Origin: Phocoena phocoena
Lineage: Eukaryota > Chordata > Mammalia > Artiodactyla > Phocoenidae
Direction of reading: 5' to 3'
Length of the DNA: 64,000 bases
Assembly: GCF_963924675.1 (NCBI RefSeq)
Contig: NC_089238.1
Span: forward strand, 22,549,815-22,613,814
Shown here: piece after piece, positions 22,187 through 32,850 of the stretch
Position numbering within the stretch: the stretch's first letter is position 1
Layout: each line of letters begins with the position of its first letter
Made by a program: the position numbers and the translations under genes
The notes under the pieces: generated by a model
What the model was told of the DNA's origin: nothing
The model's input: only the letters and a program-made list of their open reading frames with translations
Databases searched by the model: none

Positions 22187-22318
22187 CTGTAGACTTTTAA
22201 ATAATGGCCATTCTGACTGGCATAAAGTGGTATCTCATTGTAATTTTGATTTGCATTTCTCTAATAATAAACGATGTTGAGCATCTCTTCATGTGCTTTT
22301 TGGCCATCTATATTTCTT
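22187..22318 (-). repeat. 132-bp duplicate of L1 20845-20976
   Basis: This piece matches 20845-20976 in length and orientation with only four differences. It shares two unusual readings with it, acttttaaataatgg and gactggcataa, where the other L1 copies here have gattttttgatgatgg- and gaccagtgtga-type words. It sits outside the L1, within LTR-like DNA (left flank ctctctgggg, right flank gggggtgg), and has no A or T tail. Confidence 0.85.
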
Positions 22319-22329
22319 GGGGGTGGTGC

Positions 22330-22357
22330 TTTAAAGTTTAAAGTTTAAAGTTTAAAG
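22330..22357. repeat. Four tandem 7-mers (tttaaag)
   Basis: Four perfect tandem copies inside copy A of the LTR-like element. Copy B has a single unit at the matching place (antisense of gaactttcag), so the array expanded locally. Confidence 0.95.
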
Positions 22358-22555
22358 TTCCAGCCCTCTCATCACAAGATTGGCTCCACTGGCAACCAGC
22401 CTCCATCTTTAGGAGCTTTCCAACTCACTGCATTAACATAACAAAAGAGACCTTTATGACTCTGATTGCTTAGGAAATTCCAAGAGTTTGAGGAGCTCTG
22501 TGCCAGAAATGGGGACTAAGACCAAAGATACATTTATTATAAATCACAATATCAT

Positions 22556-23389
22556 AGATATGATTGCTAAGTTAGATACAAAACAAGTTGCTGCCCTCAG
22601 GAGCAAAAACCATAACCTTTGGAGTTATCCTTTCCACTGATTAGAAATTATTTGCCCCTCAGTCAGACCAAAATCTACAAGTTCACCTCTGACCAATGGG
22701 AACTGTAGAATAGCCCCTTCAGGAGATAGTCAAAGGTGCCAGCTCAGCACTGCACTGAAAGAGCACTCAAAAATTTCTTGGACCTATTTCTAAGACTTAT
22801 TTTTCTAAGAGCTGAATGAATGAATGCTGCCTTCCTAGGCCCTGGGCTGCAGCAATGAACCACCTCTGCCACTGCCTTCAAGGATTAAAGTCTAGGAAGG
22901 CAACAGACACACAAAAGTTAACCACAATCAGGTTACAGGAGAAATAAATGTAAACTATCCCATCTGGAATTTTTACACATTGGTGGTGGGAGTCTACACT
23001 GGCACAACTCTTTTAGAGAACAAGGTGTGACACTTAATAGGGGGCAGGGCCCTGACCCTCACCTTATAGTGTGGAGTCAAACACAAGTCTGTCAAAATTG
23101 ATGCATCAAGAAATATAGAGATTTACTTATATAAAGGTATTCAAATATAAGAGCTAAACATACTAATATAAATATCAAACATTGAAAGGAGGAGAAAAGT
23201 AGTTTAAATGTCATTTTTTCACATTGGGGTAGCGATAGTTGTCTAAAATGAAATAATGATCATGAAATCGAGTATACTATCTTATATTTTGGTGATGACC
23301 ATCAGTAATCAAAATAGAAATGGCTAAATGAGGCTGTTTCCAGGGTGACCTTTAAGAAAAGGGGAAGGTGACCTGTGACACCGTGACAG
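22556..23389. other. Unassigned DNA, possible old L1 trace
   Basis: The words cacattggtggtgggagtct and actcttttagagaacaag near 22976-23025 recall L1 ORF2 but are too short to assign. No gene is seen. Confidence 0.35.
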
Positions 23390-24120
23390 TAGGGAGCATA
23401 AGAAGAGCACTCACAGCTGCCTGCACGCGTCTGGGAAGGCTCCAGGGAGCAAGCTGCATTTGAGATAAGGCTCAGTGACAAGTGGGGGATTGCTAATTTG
23501 TCAACTGGACAGTTGGGGGAAAGCATTCAAGATAGAAGGAACAGGATGGCAGCTGCTCAGAAGTAAGAAAGAGCGGGGTGCATTTATTGGAGCAGGATGA
23601 TCAAGGCCGGGATACAAGGCCAGTCAGGCATGGGCTGGACGAGACAGCCCTGTGAGACAGACAACAACGTTTAAATTTAACATGTAGACACTGAGGACCC
23701 AATACAAAGCAGTTATTGCTGTCGTTTGTCTCAATCTGCAGGAATTGACATGACGTCAGAACAATGAGACCCAGTGTCATGGAGGAGACAGAGCATAAAC
23801 ATCTTATGAATGCACTCCTTTTCCTCGGTACTTATCACACCCTATGCTAGACTGGGATCAAAAGCTGAATAAAATATAGTCCTTGCTTTTCAGAGACTCA
23901 CATTCTAGTAAAAAATAATTTTTAATGATAGATTTAATAGCAGTTCTGGACAATGATATAAAAACCTCCACAAGGCAACTCACAATGAGGCGCAGAGACA
24001 CATGGCAGGTGCCCAAGCCATTGGACCTAAAACTCAGGGTAGGAGTACACAGGGTGCCTGGATGCAGGGAAGGCTTCCTGGAAGAAGGAAGCCTTACAAG
24101 ATGGTCAAACGTGGCTGAGT
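23390..24120 (-). mobile_element. LINE L2 pieces, antisense
   Basis: Two stretches follow the reverse complement of L2: 23430-23640 (gcatttgagataaggctcag, attcaagatagaaggaacag) and 23850-24120 (atagtccttgcttttcagag, gggaaggcttcctggaaga). The part between is unassigned. Confidence 0.6.
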
Positions 24121-24449
24121 GCAGACAGCACCGGGTCTTCCTGGCAAAAGCCATGGCAGAAGCGAGGCACAGGTGCACAGGACAAGAATTCTGTCCTCCC
24201 TCCCCACTTCTCCTTCCACCTTTTGGATGTGGCTTTTATAACGAGGCACAATAGGGCCAAGTGCTGAGATTTAACCAAGGCTTCTTCCACCCCAGCCCCC
24301 AGCTTCCTTGAACATTCTCTCTGAATCATTTCTACCCTAAGGACTGTACAAAGAATCTGTTCCTAGCTTCTGAGCTTCTAGAACACGTTTTGTGTCTCAA
24401 TGGCATAGGGAAGATCTTTGAGAGAAAGGGTTTCTTGAGACTCCAGAAT
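24121..24449. other. Unassigned DNA
   Basis: No gene or further repeat is supported here. Confidence 0.3.
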
Positions 24450-24457
24450 TAAGGTAT

Positions 24458-24577
24458 TAGGGAATTCCCTGGCAGTCCAGTGGTTAGGACTCTGTGCTTT
24501 CACTGCCGAGGACACGGTTTTGATCCCTGGTCAGGGAACTAAGATCCCGTGAGCTGCATGGCCAAAAAAAAAAGAAG
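24458..24577 (+). mobile_element. CHR SINE, older 120-bp subfamily
   Basis: It has head gggaattccctggcagtcca, then gtggttaggactctgtgctt, a degenerate B box (cggttttgatccctgg), and a short A tail. It lacks the extra tRNA-unrelated body of the other forms. The target duplication taaggtat is at 24450-24457 and 24578-24585. Confidence 0.92.
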
Positions 24578-24656
24578 TAAGGTATAAGAGCAACAATGGA
24601 TTTGGAAGAATGTATGCCTTGCCAAATTCTCCTGCCGCAGAGAAAGGAGATTAAAA

Positions 24657-24692
24657 ATACATACATACATATGTACATACATACATACGTAC
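24657..24692. repeat. (CATA)n microsatellite
   Basis: About eight tetranucleotide units, interrupted once by atgt. Confidence 0.93.
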
Positions 24693-25495
24693 CTTCCTGA
24701 AGGCTGAAGAAGGGATTTTACCCAGATTTAAAATAGAAGAGCTTTAGGATGAGTTGTCAGCCTGGGTCCCTGAGAATGAGCCAGATCTCTTCTCCTTCCT
24801 GAAATCAAAACTCTGGGTAGACTTGATCTTAAAAAGGAGCAAGCATGGAGACCTCAGAGAAGTTTAGGGGACCTGAGAGCATAACAGACCTGAGCCACTT
24901 CTAGGGTAACAGGTACCAGTGAGAGCAAGACCCCCCCACCCTTGTAGAGGCTTGTCTGTGAAGTTGGCTGGGCAGGGGCGGGGGCATGCCTAGGCAGGTG
25001 TACCTGAGGGCCCCCCAGCTGAAGCTTGCTCCCTCCAGCAGGCCCCAGGAGGGACACAGAAGAGTGGCAAGCAGGTCAGGGGACCCAGAAAGAGGACACA
25101 GGGCCGGTGGACCCAACAAACCGAGGCCATTGCCAGAGATGTCACCCATGAGTACCAGAAGACCAGTCACCCCTCAGAGGTGCACAGTGCCACACAGTCC
25201 CTCCCCACCTCACCCCCTCTACATCCCCAACCTGTGCCATGGCGATTCCCTGAAGGGAGGCATAGAGTTCCAAAAGGAGGAAAGTTTAAACTTCAAGATT
25301 CCCTGAGTTCACCTTGAATGTGTACAATTAAATCTTAAGTGGAAATGTGAGGAGGGAAAGCTAATTTTAGTTATAGAGAAAAAGTTACATTTTTTGCACA
25401 CCCAAGTTCTAAGCACATAGAATCCTCACCAGTTAGGCAAGAAGACATCTTAAATTGTGCCTTCACAGCTCAGCCTTGAGCCCAGGGGCAGCAAT
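24693..25495. other. Unassigned unique DNA
   Basis: No coding exon is supported. Open frames at 24901-25170 (minus) and 24986-25306 (plus) overlap a C-rich stretch and have no recognisable domain or splice context. Confidence 0.35.
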
Positions 25496-25660
25496 CAGCT
25501 GCACATTCGGATCTCCTGGGTGCTTTTAAAAGATGGACCGATGCTAGGGCGACTCCAGACCAATTATGTCACAATTTCTGGGAACATGGCTCAGGGAATC
25601 TGTATTTTTTTTTTAAAGCCCCCAAGTTGATTATAATGCACAACCAAAACTGAGAACCAA
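25496..25660. mobile_element. MER5-like hAT DNA transposon relic
   Basis: The order atctcctgggtgcttttaaa, gactccagaccaattatgtc, cagggaatctgtattttttt and a right end that reads ggttctcagttttgg on the other strand match the relic at 3127. Confidence 0.72.
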
Positions 25661-26565
25661 TCTCTCACCCAAATCCAAAACCAAAACTCAGCGAAGTCCA
25701 TAAACGAAGCAGGTCACTCTGGAGGCCAATGGCCTGGCGCCCTCCATTTGTGGGATTTATGGCTCCATCCTCAAGAAACCTTTGGGGCATAAGGTGGCTC
25801 TGGAGTTGCCGCTTTTCCACTTTATTTCCATCATTTCCCAGCTCGCTTCCCAGGTGTGCTGATAATTACAGCAGGGCCCTCCCAGCAGGCATCTTCCTCC
25901 ACACCAATGGCTCTCTTGCGGAGCTTTTCAAATTCACGTACCTTCCTGACCCCCAATTTTACTGTCTATTGATTGCATAGGATTCATTACTTTCTACTGA
26001 CTGCTGGTACTGCTGGTATTATATAGAAATGCTAATTCCTCAGTAATTTATACCATACGTGGATCAGCCAAGGCAAAAAAAAAGCTCTTTCTCCCTTTTA
26101 TAGATTTTGTTCATTTCCTTTCGGGGAACATCATGATCCACGTGAAATCCCGAAAATGAATGTGTGTCAAATTACTTGATTTGCAGCCAGGCTTACAGCG
26201 TGGCCTTGCCTCCCCTCCTTGAGGCTGCTTTCAGATGGTAACTATGGAGGGGAAATGGGGTCTTAGGGAGGTGAGGCAAGACATGGGGGTGCTGCCCTGG
26301 GTAGGGGGGTGTCAGGCAGGTTTTAGATAGCCCTCCACAGCTCCTCAAGGTCTGGCCTGAATCTCCCACAGAGACCCCGGCCCTCTAGGCAGTTTTACAT
26401 TCTAGCCCCGCCAGCCCAGTTTTCTCTCTGCCAGAAATTAAAAGAGGAGTGAATCCAGAGAAGGTTCCTCTGCCCTAAGAAAAGATCTCCCTGCCTGTGC
26501 TCTCTTGCTTGGAATCCCATTCCATCGACTCAGACTCAGGAACATATTTCTTTTTAAATACAGAA
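25661..26565. other. Unassigned unique DNA
   Basis: No gene is supported. AT-rich words near 25955-26180 (gtctattgattgcatagg, tcctcagtaatttatac) hint at possible constrained noncoding DNA but cannot be tested here. Confidence 0.3.
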
Positions 26566-26603
26566 TTGAGGTTAGAGTGCAGGCTCTTAAAAAAGGCCTA
26601 GGG

Positions 26604-26675
26604 TATAGAGCAGAAACTAACACACCATTGTAAAGCAATTATACCCCAATAAAGATGTTAAAAAAAGAAAAAGAT
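26604..26675 (+). mobile_element. 72-bp L1 3'-end insertion
   Basis: Only the last 72 bp of an L1, including its A-rich end, is present: aactaacacaccattgtaaa, then ccccaataaagatgttaaa. It is bounded by aaaaaggcctaggg at 26590-26603 and 26676-26689, an exact 14-bp duplication, so it is a complete but extremely 5'-truncated insertion. Confidence 0.92.
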
Positions 26676-26686
26676 AAAAAGGCCTA

Positions 26687-27025
26687 GGGCTTCCCTGGTG
26701 GTGCAGTGGTTGGGAATCTGCCTGCCAATGCAGGGGACTCAGGTTTGGGCCCTGGTCCAGGAAGATCCCACATGCCACGGAGCAACTAAGCCCATGCTCC
26801 ACAACTACCAAGCCCGCGTGCCACAACTACTGAAGCCTGCACGCTTAGAGCCTGTGCTCTGCAACAAGAGAAGCCACTGCAATGAGAAGCCCATGCACCG
26901 CAACGAAGAGTGGCCCACGCTCACCACTACTGGAGAAAGCCTGTGTGCAGTAACGAAGACCCAGTGCAGCTAAAAATAAAATTAAATAAATTTATTTTTA
27001 AATTTTTTTTTAATAATTTTTTTAC
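26687..27025 (+). mobile_element. CHR SINE, long form
   Basis: Head gggcttccctggtggtgcag, B box aggtttgggcccttgg-like and diverged, long-form body, AT-rich end. The target duplication is aaaggccta (26678-26686) and aaagcccta (27026-27034). The target overlaps the duplication left by the L1 insertion just before it. Confidence 0.9.
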
Positions 27026-27204
27026 AAAGCCCTAAAAAAAAGTCAGCCTGGGTTCAAATCCTGGCTCCTACGTGACAAGTTACTTGATCTTTCTGCCTCA
27101 GTGCCCCCAACTACCAATCAGGGATGATATACATGCAGAAAATGTCCTGCTGAGCACAGCTTGCCTAGGATACGGCCAACCTGAACTCTTTTCCTGCCAC
27201 TTCA

Positions 27205-27765
27205 GTTGTTGAAGAATGAAACACCTGAGGACGCATCACCCCAAACTATGTCATGTTGGTATATTGATTATTTTGAGCTGAAGGCACTTGACAAACAGCA
27301 TTCGCAGGGAGGAGTTTTTCTGAACTCCCTTTATCTGCCTAAAGACAGACCCTCCGAAAAGAACTCAATGGTCTTCAATCTCCTTTCCCCAAGTTTCATC
27401 AACCAGGGAGGTTGACTCATCTCTGCAGAGACTAGAAGTTGACACCACACCCAAACAAACTTTGTCACAAACTGTCATTTCTACCACCCATTCTTCTAAG
27501 GACCCATTCATCTTTCCTAAAAATTATTTCCTTTCCTCTAAATAGCCTTTATTTCCCCCTGCCCCTTCTCCGATTAAGATGGTATGTAAGCTCTCTAATC
27601 CGGCTGAGTTTTTTAGGTACTCATTTTTTCCCTGTGGTGCTGCACTGCACATAATACTAAAAATTAATTTTCTCCTGTTAATCTGCTTATTATCATTTTA
27701 TTTCATAGACCCAGTTACCAAACCTTGGAGGGTAGAGGGAAAATCTTTCCTCCCCTACAAGGACC
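27205..27765 (+). mobile_element. Ancient LTR, copy 2 (same family as 17715)
   Basis: It runs from gttgaagaatgaaacacctg through caccccaaactatgtcatgt, gagctgaaggcacttgaca and ctcctgttaatctgctta to ggtagagggaaaatctttcc and tcccctaca. The middle carries cacataatactaaa, where an LTR polyadenylation signal would lie, degraded. No internal retroviral DNA follows, so it is a solo LTR relic. Confidence 0.6.
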
Positions 27766-28104
27766 ATGAACTTTGAGTGTTCAATAGAGCCAGACCTTGT
27801 ACTGGACCTATCTGAAGTTTCCTTCCTGCATAATAAACATGGGTTTATTATGCTCAGACATACGGACTTATTCCATCCTATCCAGAGCACTGGTTTTCAG
27901 TCCTTAATCAACATAACCAGTACAAACCATGTGCCCTCTTCTCCAGGCATTTCAAAACCCCTGGCTTTGGTGAATTTTTTCATTGGTGTGCATTCCCTTT
28001 CTAACCCCCAGAGTTCATAAATCAGCTTTGTTTTTAAATTTCTGGTGGTTTTTGTTTTCATCTTTGACATTAAGGAGCAGTATTTTTGCACAGAGTGCTG
28101 AAAG
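27766..28104. other. Unassigned unique DNA
   Basis: A plus-strand open frame (27766-28020) has no recognisable domain. Nothing else is supported. Confidence 0.3.
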
Positions 28105-28228
28105 GATTAAATAAAATAACGTGTATGAAGCTCTTAGCACAGTGCCTCAAACAAGGTAGGTCTTCATAAATGTTAGCAATAAGCCTGGCACAGAGTAGGA
28201 TCTCAAAAAATATTTATTGAATAAATGA
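28105..28228 (+). mobile_element. MIR 3' half and L2/MIR-type terminus
   Basis: The words attaaataaaataacgtgt, cttagcacagtgcctca, then gcctggcacagagtagga and aaatatttattgaataaatg follow MIR and L2 3' ends in sense orientation. Confidence 0.65.
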
Positions 28229-28229
28229 A

Positions 28230-28410
28230 AGTACTCTTTTATGCATTTCACATACATTACCTCATTGAGTCTCCCTCCAAAAATTAATAATATAAACAGG
28301 TTTAATAAATAAGAAAACTGAGGTTCAAAGAGCAAAGTGGCTTGCCCATGACTGCACATATATTAGGGGCTAATCCAGGATTCAAACATGCATCTCCAGG
28401 CTCCAGTTAA
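28230..28410 (-). mobile_element. MIR, antisense
   Basis: The words tacattacctcattgagtct, aagaaaactgaggttcaaag, gtggcttgcccatgactgca and ctaatccaggattcaaac are the reverse complement of MIR. Confidence 0.72.
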
Positions 28411-29032
28411 TTTTAGAGGTGATCCCAAGAATCACAGTGGAGGAATGGGGAAGTGAGATGGGGAAGGGGGAAAACCACTGAGTGTGTGACAGTGAGTGGT
28501 TACCACTGTGGTGAAAGGGACTCAGTCCTGCCCAAGGACCCTCTGAAGGACTCCAAAGAACAAACCTCAGAATTATCCTACTAAGGGTCAAGGAATCTGG
28601 GGAATTCATCCTCCCCTTCTTTATCCCTGGATTACTGAAAGTTGCTCTGTTAACGTCTCAGCCCTCTTGGCTTCCCTATCCATGGGCTGAGTCCCATGGC
28701 CTGAGAAAGTGCGCAGAAAGAGAGAGTTGTGTTCCCAAAAGGAAGCTCTCTGTATGTAAGGAAATTGCCCACCAACCTTGCAGATGCCTCTTTCGTGGGC
28801 CAAGGGGATATGGGTGGGGCACTGGCAGCATCTGGTTAAATGTGAGCTCCTGCGGGCAGGTCCTATATCCACTCCAGCATCAGCACAGGTGTATCACCAA
28901 GTACTGTGTGGATGTTTGGATGGATGGATAGAAGGAGTGTAGTAGAAAACTGGATGAGCAGCAGGTGTCTGGAGACTCAGCCCCAAACAGAAAAATTTCA
29001 CTTTCTTTTTAGTTCTGAGACAATTTTGCTAC
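28411..29032. other. Unassigned unique DNA
   Basis: No gene is supported; short frames on both strands have no domain or splice context. Confidence 0.3.

Positions 29033-29066
<34 letters not shown>
29033..29066. repeat. (CA)n microsatellite
   Basis: About 16 uninterrupted CA units followed by a tacatgtatatata tail. Confidence 0.97.
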
Positions 29067-29069
<3 letters not shown>

Positions 29070-30419
29070 TGTATATATACCTCCAAAGGTGAAGGGAAAA
29101 CTAAGCCTCAAACGGATGCCAAAAGCCCCATTGCCAACTCCCAAGGCCATATTTTGGTCAGAACATTTTGTGGAATTGCTTGAATAAATTGTATTAAATA
29201 TATTCTTTGCTCAATGGCAGGTGTACGCCAGGGCGGCCAGCTGTGCCAAGACAGCTGCTAAATTAGAATGGTCTTAAATCAGCCTCAGATGTCTATAGGT
29301 TTATAGCCCTGCAATCCTCCAGCAACACCTTCCCTTCCTCCTCCATCAGCTTGATCTTTATCCTACTTTTCAAACCAGCTTTGGGGCATAGGGACTTTTT
29401 GGAATTCAGAGCACAGAGACAGAGGGCAGAGGTGTGTATATAGGGTGGCCGCATGTCCAAAATGAGTCAGGCCCCAGCCTGAGAAGGTGACAGGAAAATG
29501 AGCGAAAGGGTTCTTCTCACGGAGTAGACTCATGGAGTGTCACAGCAGCAGGGCCCCCCGGGGTCCATCCAGACCTTCAGTTTTCCAGTTTCTTCTCACC
29601 TCAGGGCCCTGAGCTCAAACACAACTTAGGCAGAACAGAAACAAATACACCACCATGATAAAATGAAAAAGGTTGTGTTTGTTCTCAAAAGAAGCTGCCA
29701 GCCAGCTCTTCTCAGGCTAGGATGAGAGAACCATCTTTCTGTTTCTGAGAAGAGTCACTTGGGTGCCCCTCCTGCTGCGTTTGTGGGAAGATGAGGCCCC
29801 TGAGGAGAGGGGTGACAGGACATTTGGTGGCACATCACCTTCAGGTGCAGGGGGCTGGGGAGGGAGAGGGTAAATCTGCAAAGGGACCACAGAGAAGAAA
29901 AGCAGGAAGACTGACCCTCCATACAGAGCTGGGACACCCGGGGTGAGGGGCGTGGTGGATAAAATGGCCCTAACTGAGCCTGTGGGTGAGAAAAGGCCCT
30001 CAGGACCCCAGACAGGAATGTCACACGAGGTCAGCTGAGTCCAGATTGGTGGCTGGGGAAAGAGGAGAAGGAGGCCAGGGTCAGCTCTGAGGCAGCGGGT
30101 AGTGAAGGGCCACCCAGCTCAGGTCTGCTCTGGGGGCAGGAGGCAGTGACCCCTGTCTCCCTAGCCCTTGAACTCCTGAGCCCTGGGCTCTACCTGAGTT
30201 AGAATGTAATCAAGCAGAAGAGGGGCGAAAGGGCTGCACCTGTACCTCGGGCTGGTGGGTGAGCTGATTAAACTGGTACAAGGCCGGGGGCTCCAGAAGC
30301 AGCAGACTTGCCCAGGTTAGAGTTAATGGTGGACTCCCTGGATCTAAGGCTCAGTCAGTGGCCGCTCACTGGCACTGTTAGATCCCCCAAAAGTACAGAC
30401 ATTTTGTAGGAAAAGGCTC
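29067..30419. other. Unassigned unique DNA
   Basis: This is one of the longest repeat-poor stretches. No exon, RNA gene or repeat could be supported. A minus-strand open frame at 29755-30024 has no recognisable protein features. Confidence 0.35.
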
Positions 30420-30792
30420 TCCCTCTGGATGCCCTCCCCTACACCCGTGGGGACTGTTCAATGGTTCGTACTTTTCTCCCTTGCCGTGTCTATCTCTGCA
30501 CTTGGGCAGAAGGTAATTCCCCACCTGGACTCTTGGCCCTGTGACTTGTTTTAGCCAATGAGTTGTTGGCAAGCATGAACCACAGGAAAAGCACTTGCCA
30601 GACAGGGCTTCTCAGTCCTGGGCTTCTACCACCCACTGGGCCAGCCAGGGAGGAAGGAGAGACATGAGGAGGAAACTGTCCAGCCTGAGCACAGACTGGC
30701 AGCTAGAGCTACAGTAACAAACGGCTGTTGGTTTAAGCCATTGACTTTTGGGGTGCTTCATTATGTAGTATTTCCCTAGCAATAGCTGATAC
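30420..30792 (+). mobile_element. Possible ancient LTR (MaLR/ERVL type)
   Basis: The 3' part reads ggtttaagccattgactttt, ggggtgcttcattatgtag and caatagctgatacaaa, the usual ending of a group of old mammalian LTRs. The 5' part has cctgtgacttgttttagcca. A related ending, ttttaagccactgagtttgg, recurs at 52509. Confidence 0.45.
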
Positions 30793-31209
30793 AAAAATTC
30801 AAGAAAGAATCAGTCAGCACTCCACAGAGAACCTGCCACCTCTCTCAGGCTGAAATAATGGACCATCTTTCCAGCAACACAGGGACTAGGTTGAAGGTGC
30901 AACCGCTTCCTCAGGGACATCAGAGCAGGGGAAAAAATGCAAAAGATCCTGCTCAAGAGCGTGATTCCCTTGATTGTTGGTGTGTTAGTAGTTTTCCTGA
31001 AGGCAGAGCTGAGGCAAGGACTGGGTACGGTAGGTTTCTTTGGGATTCGATCTCAGGAAGCTGGAGTGAGGGAGTAGAGAGTAAGGCAGGGAGAATAGCC
31101 ACTTGTAGGGGTGTCAGGGTGGTTCCCACTTTGGGCAGCTGGGGCTGGATCCTGCTGGGGACTGTCTGGGGAGCTGTAGAGCAGTTCCAGACCAACTTTC
31201 CCATTAACT
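30793..31209. other. Unassigned unique DNA
   Basis: The plus-strand open frame 30858-31211 (117 residues) has no domain or splice support. Confidence 0.3.
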
Positions 31210-31990
31210 AGTTAATTCATTCAACAAGTATTTATTATATTCCAGGCACAGTGGTAGCTGATGGAAAGCATTGTCAAGTATAGTTGCACAGTTTGCACAC
31301 TGTGCAAGAACACCATATCTAAGGGGACACCAGTCACATCATAAATAGCATAGACTAGTATATTTACTGTGATAGTTTTCCAGCAGATGGTAACAGTGTG
31401 CCTTGTCCTAACAAAATCAGTGCACTAAAACAATTTTCCAGTAGATACATCAAGCATCCTGAATAAAGGGTCCACTTTGCACCATCTGGGCTCCTGGCAG
31501 CCCTGGGCTCGGGGGAATACAGTGAGGAGCAAAACAGACATAGTATCTGTAAGTTCTCCTGGAACTTACAGATAACCAGAGAGACTGGTGTTAAACAAAT
31601 AAAGACACTATAGTTTGTAGCAATATTTATGCGTATATTTGTAAAAGCTGTGAATGAAAAGAGCATACTGGCTGGCCTTGCTCAGAAAGGCTTTCCCAGA
31701 AGTCCGTCTCTGGATAGAAGGAGAATGAGAAGGAACAACTGGGGCAAAAAGTGGGGGAAGAGTGTTCCTGACAGAGGGAACAACAAGGGCTCAGGCAGGA
31801 TGGAACTCAGCAGGTCTAAGGAGTTTGGGAAGCAGCCAAGAGGGTAGCAAGTGTGAAGGGGGTTGACAAGAGGGGTGGAGGAGAAGCCGACAGGAGCGGC
31901 CGCCAGGAGCAGATCACCAAGGCTGGTGGACCAAGGGAAGTGAATTGGGTTTTATTCTAAGGGCCTGGAAAGCTGCTGGAGGATTACAAG
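31210..31990 (-). mobile_element. LINE L2, antisense, interrupted at 31262-31505
   Basis: The start (attcattcaacaagtattta, ttccaggcacagtggtagct) is the reverse complement of the L2 terminus. L2 resumes after 31505 (cagtgaggagcaaaacagac, ggctttcccagaagtccg, cagagggaacaacaagggc). The 244-bp interruption has no A/T tail and was not matched to a family; it is AT-richer than its host. Confidence 0.6.
31262..31505. mobile_element. Unclassified insert in L2
   Basis: It interrupts a recognisable L2. Characteristic words are gcacagtttgcacactgtgc, aacaccatatctaagggg, cataaatagcatagactag and ttttccagtagatacatc. I have a vague memory of this as a mammal-wide repeat but cannot name it. Confidence 0.4.
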
Positions 31991-32838
31991 CAGGCACGTG
32001 GCACTGGCATCAGTGCTTGCTTATTTTAAGCAGCTTGATGTGCTAATTCGCAGAACTGGGGGAGGCTGGAAAAGGCAAATTAATGAATAGGAAGAGGTCC
32101 CCGCCTTCCCTCGGGTGAGATAAGGCCCTGCCTCCGAGTTCCATGCCTTCCACCAGCTCTGCAGACAGTTAGCAGTGCTGGACAAAGTGGCAGTGGTCAC
32201 AGATAAGAAGTCTGGGAGAAGTTTGGAATGAAGGCATGGGTGGGCCTGGCTAACGTGTACGGGAGAAGAGACAGAGGAAGCTAACTAGGTGGTGGGAGAA
32301 CTTGCCAACTGCAATTTCAGCAATTCCAGAGCACCCTGAAGGCTGCAAAGTCACTGAATCATGACCACTCAAAGAAGGGGACCCCAGGGCAGAGCTCTCA
32401 CCCTCAGGTACCAAATCTACTTCCAGCCCTGGATTTTTTAGGTTTTGAGAACCACCGTATACAGAGCTGAGTCTGGAAAGCTCACCTTGCAATGCTGAGA
32501 TGTGCTGCACACCTATGTAATAATAGCAGCCACTCAACCTTGCTCAATCATTATGGCCAATGCCTCGGCACCTCACCCCATACAAGCTCAGAACCGAGGA
32601 GAGAACAGAGGCTTTGGGAGGTTGGGTAGTTTCTGTGCGCCTCGTAGGCTCAGTCACGCAGGTAAACTCTCAGGTAAGCATTGAATTGCCTCCTGCCTCC
32701 CCCCAAGTTCGGGAACCATCGTACCCCAGGCTCCCATCTCTGTGTTCTCTCTGTTGTAGCCTAAGTCCTTTCTAATGTCACCTATGATGGCTTTTTCATC
32801 TCATCACATGCACATAAAAATAGCCTCCCCCTCTTTTC
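31991..32838. other. Unassigned DNA, possible MER5-type trace at 32340-32460
   Basis: The words tcatgaccactcaaagaa and ggttttgagaaccaccgta suggest a degraded MER5-type element. Nothing else is supported. Confidence 0.3.
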
Positions 32839-32850
32839 ATGCAATTTGTT

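Larger units (their letters stand above)
18220..22555 (-). mobile_element. Ancient LTR-like element, copy A, split by L1
   Basis: Element DNA is at 18220-18627, 22140-22186 and 22319-22555; everything between was inserted later. It is the reverse complement of copy B at 38031-38810. Matched points include tttgctagagctgatcacag against the antisense of tgtgagccattctagcaaat, and caatatcatag at the end against gatattgtgatttataata. In copy B orientation there is a TATA-like ccataaaaacc and a plausible primer-binding-like end, so it is probably an ERVL-type LTR, but the family name is not certain. Confidence 0.65.
26566..27115 (+). mobile_element. MIR split by two insertions
   Basis: The left part (ggttagagtgcaggctctt) and the right part (gtcagcctgggttcaaatcc, caagttacttgatctttctg) are the two sides of one MIR core. 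An L1 tail (26604-26675) and then a SINE (26687-27025) were inserted between them. Confidence 0.65.
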
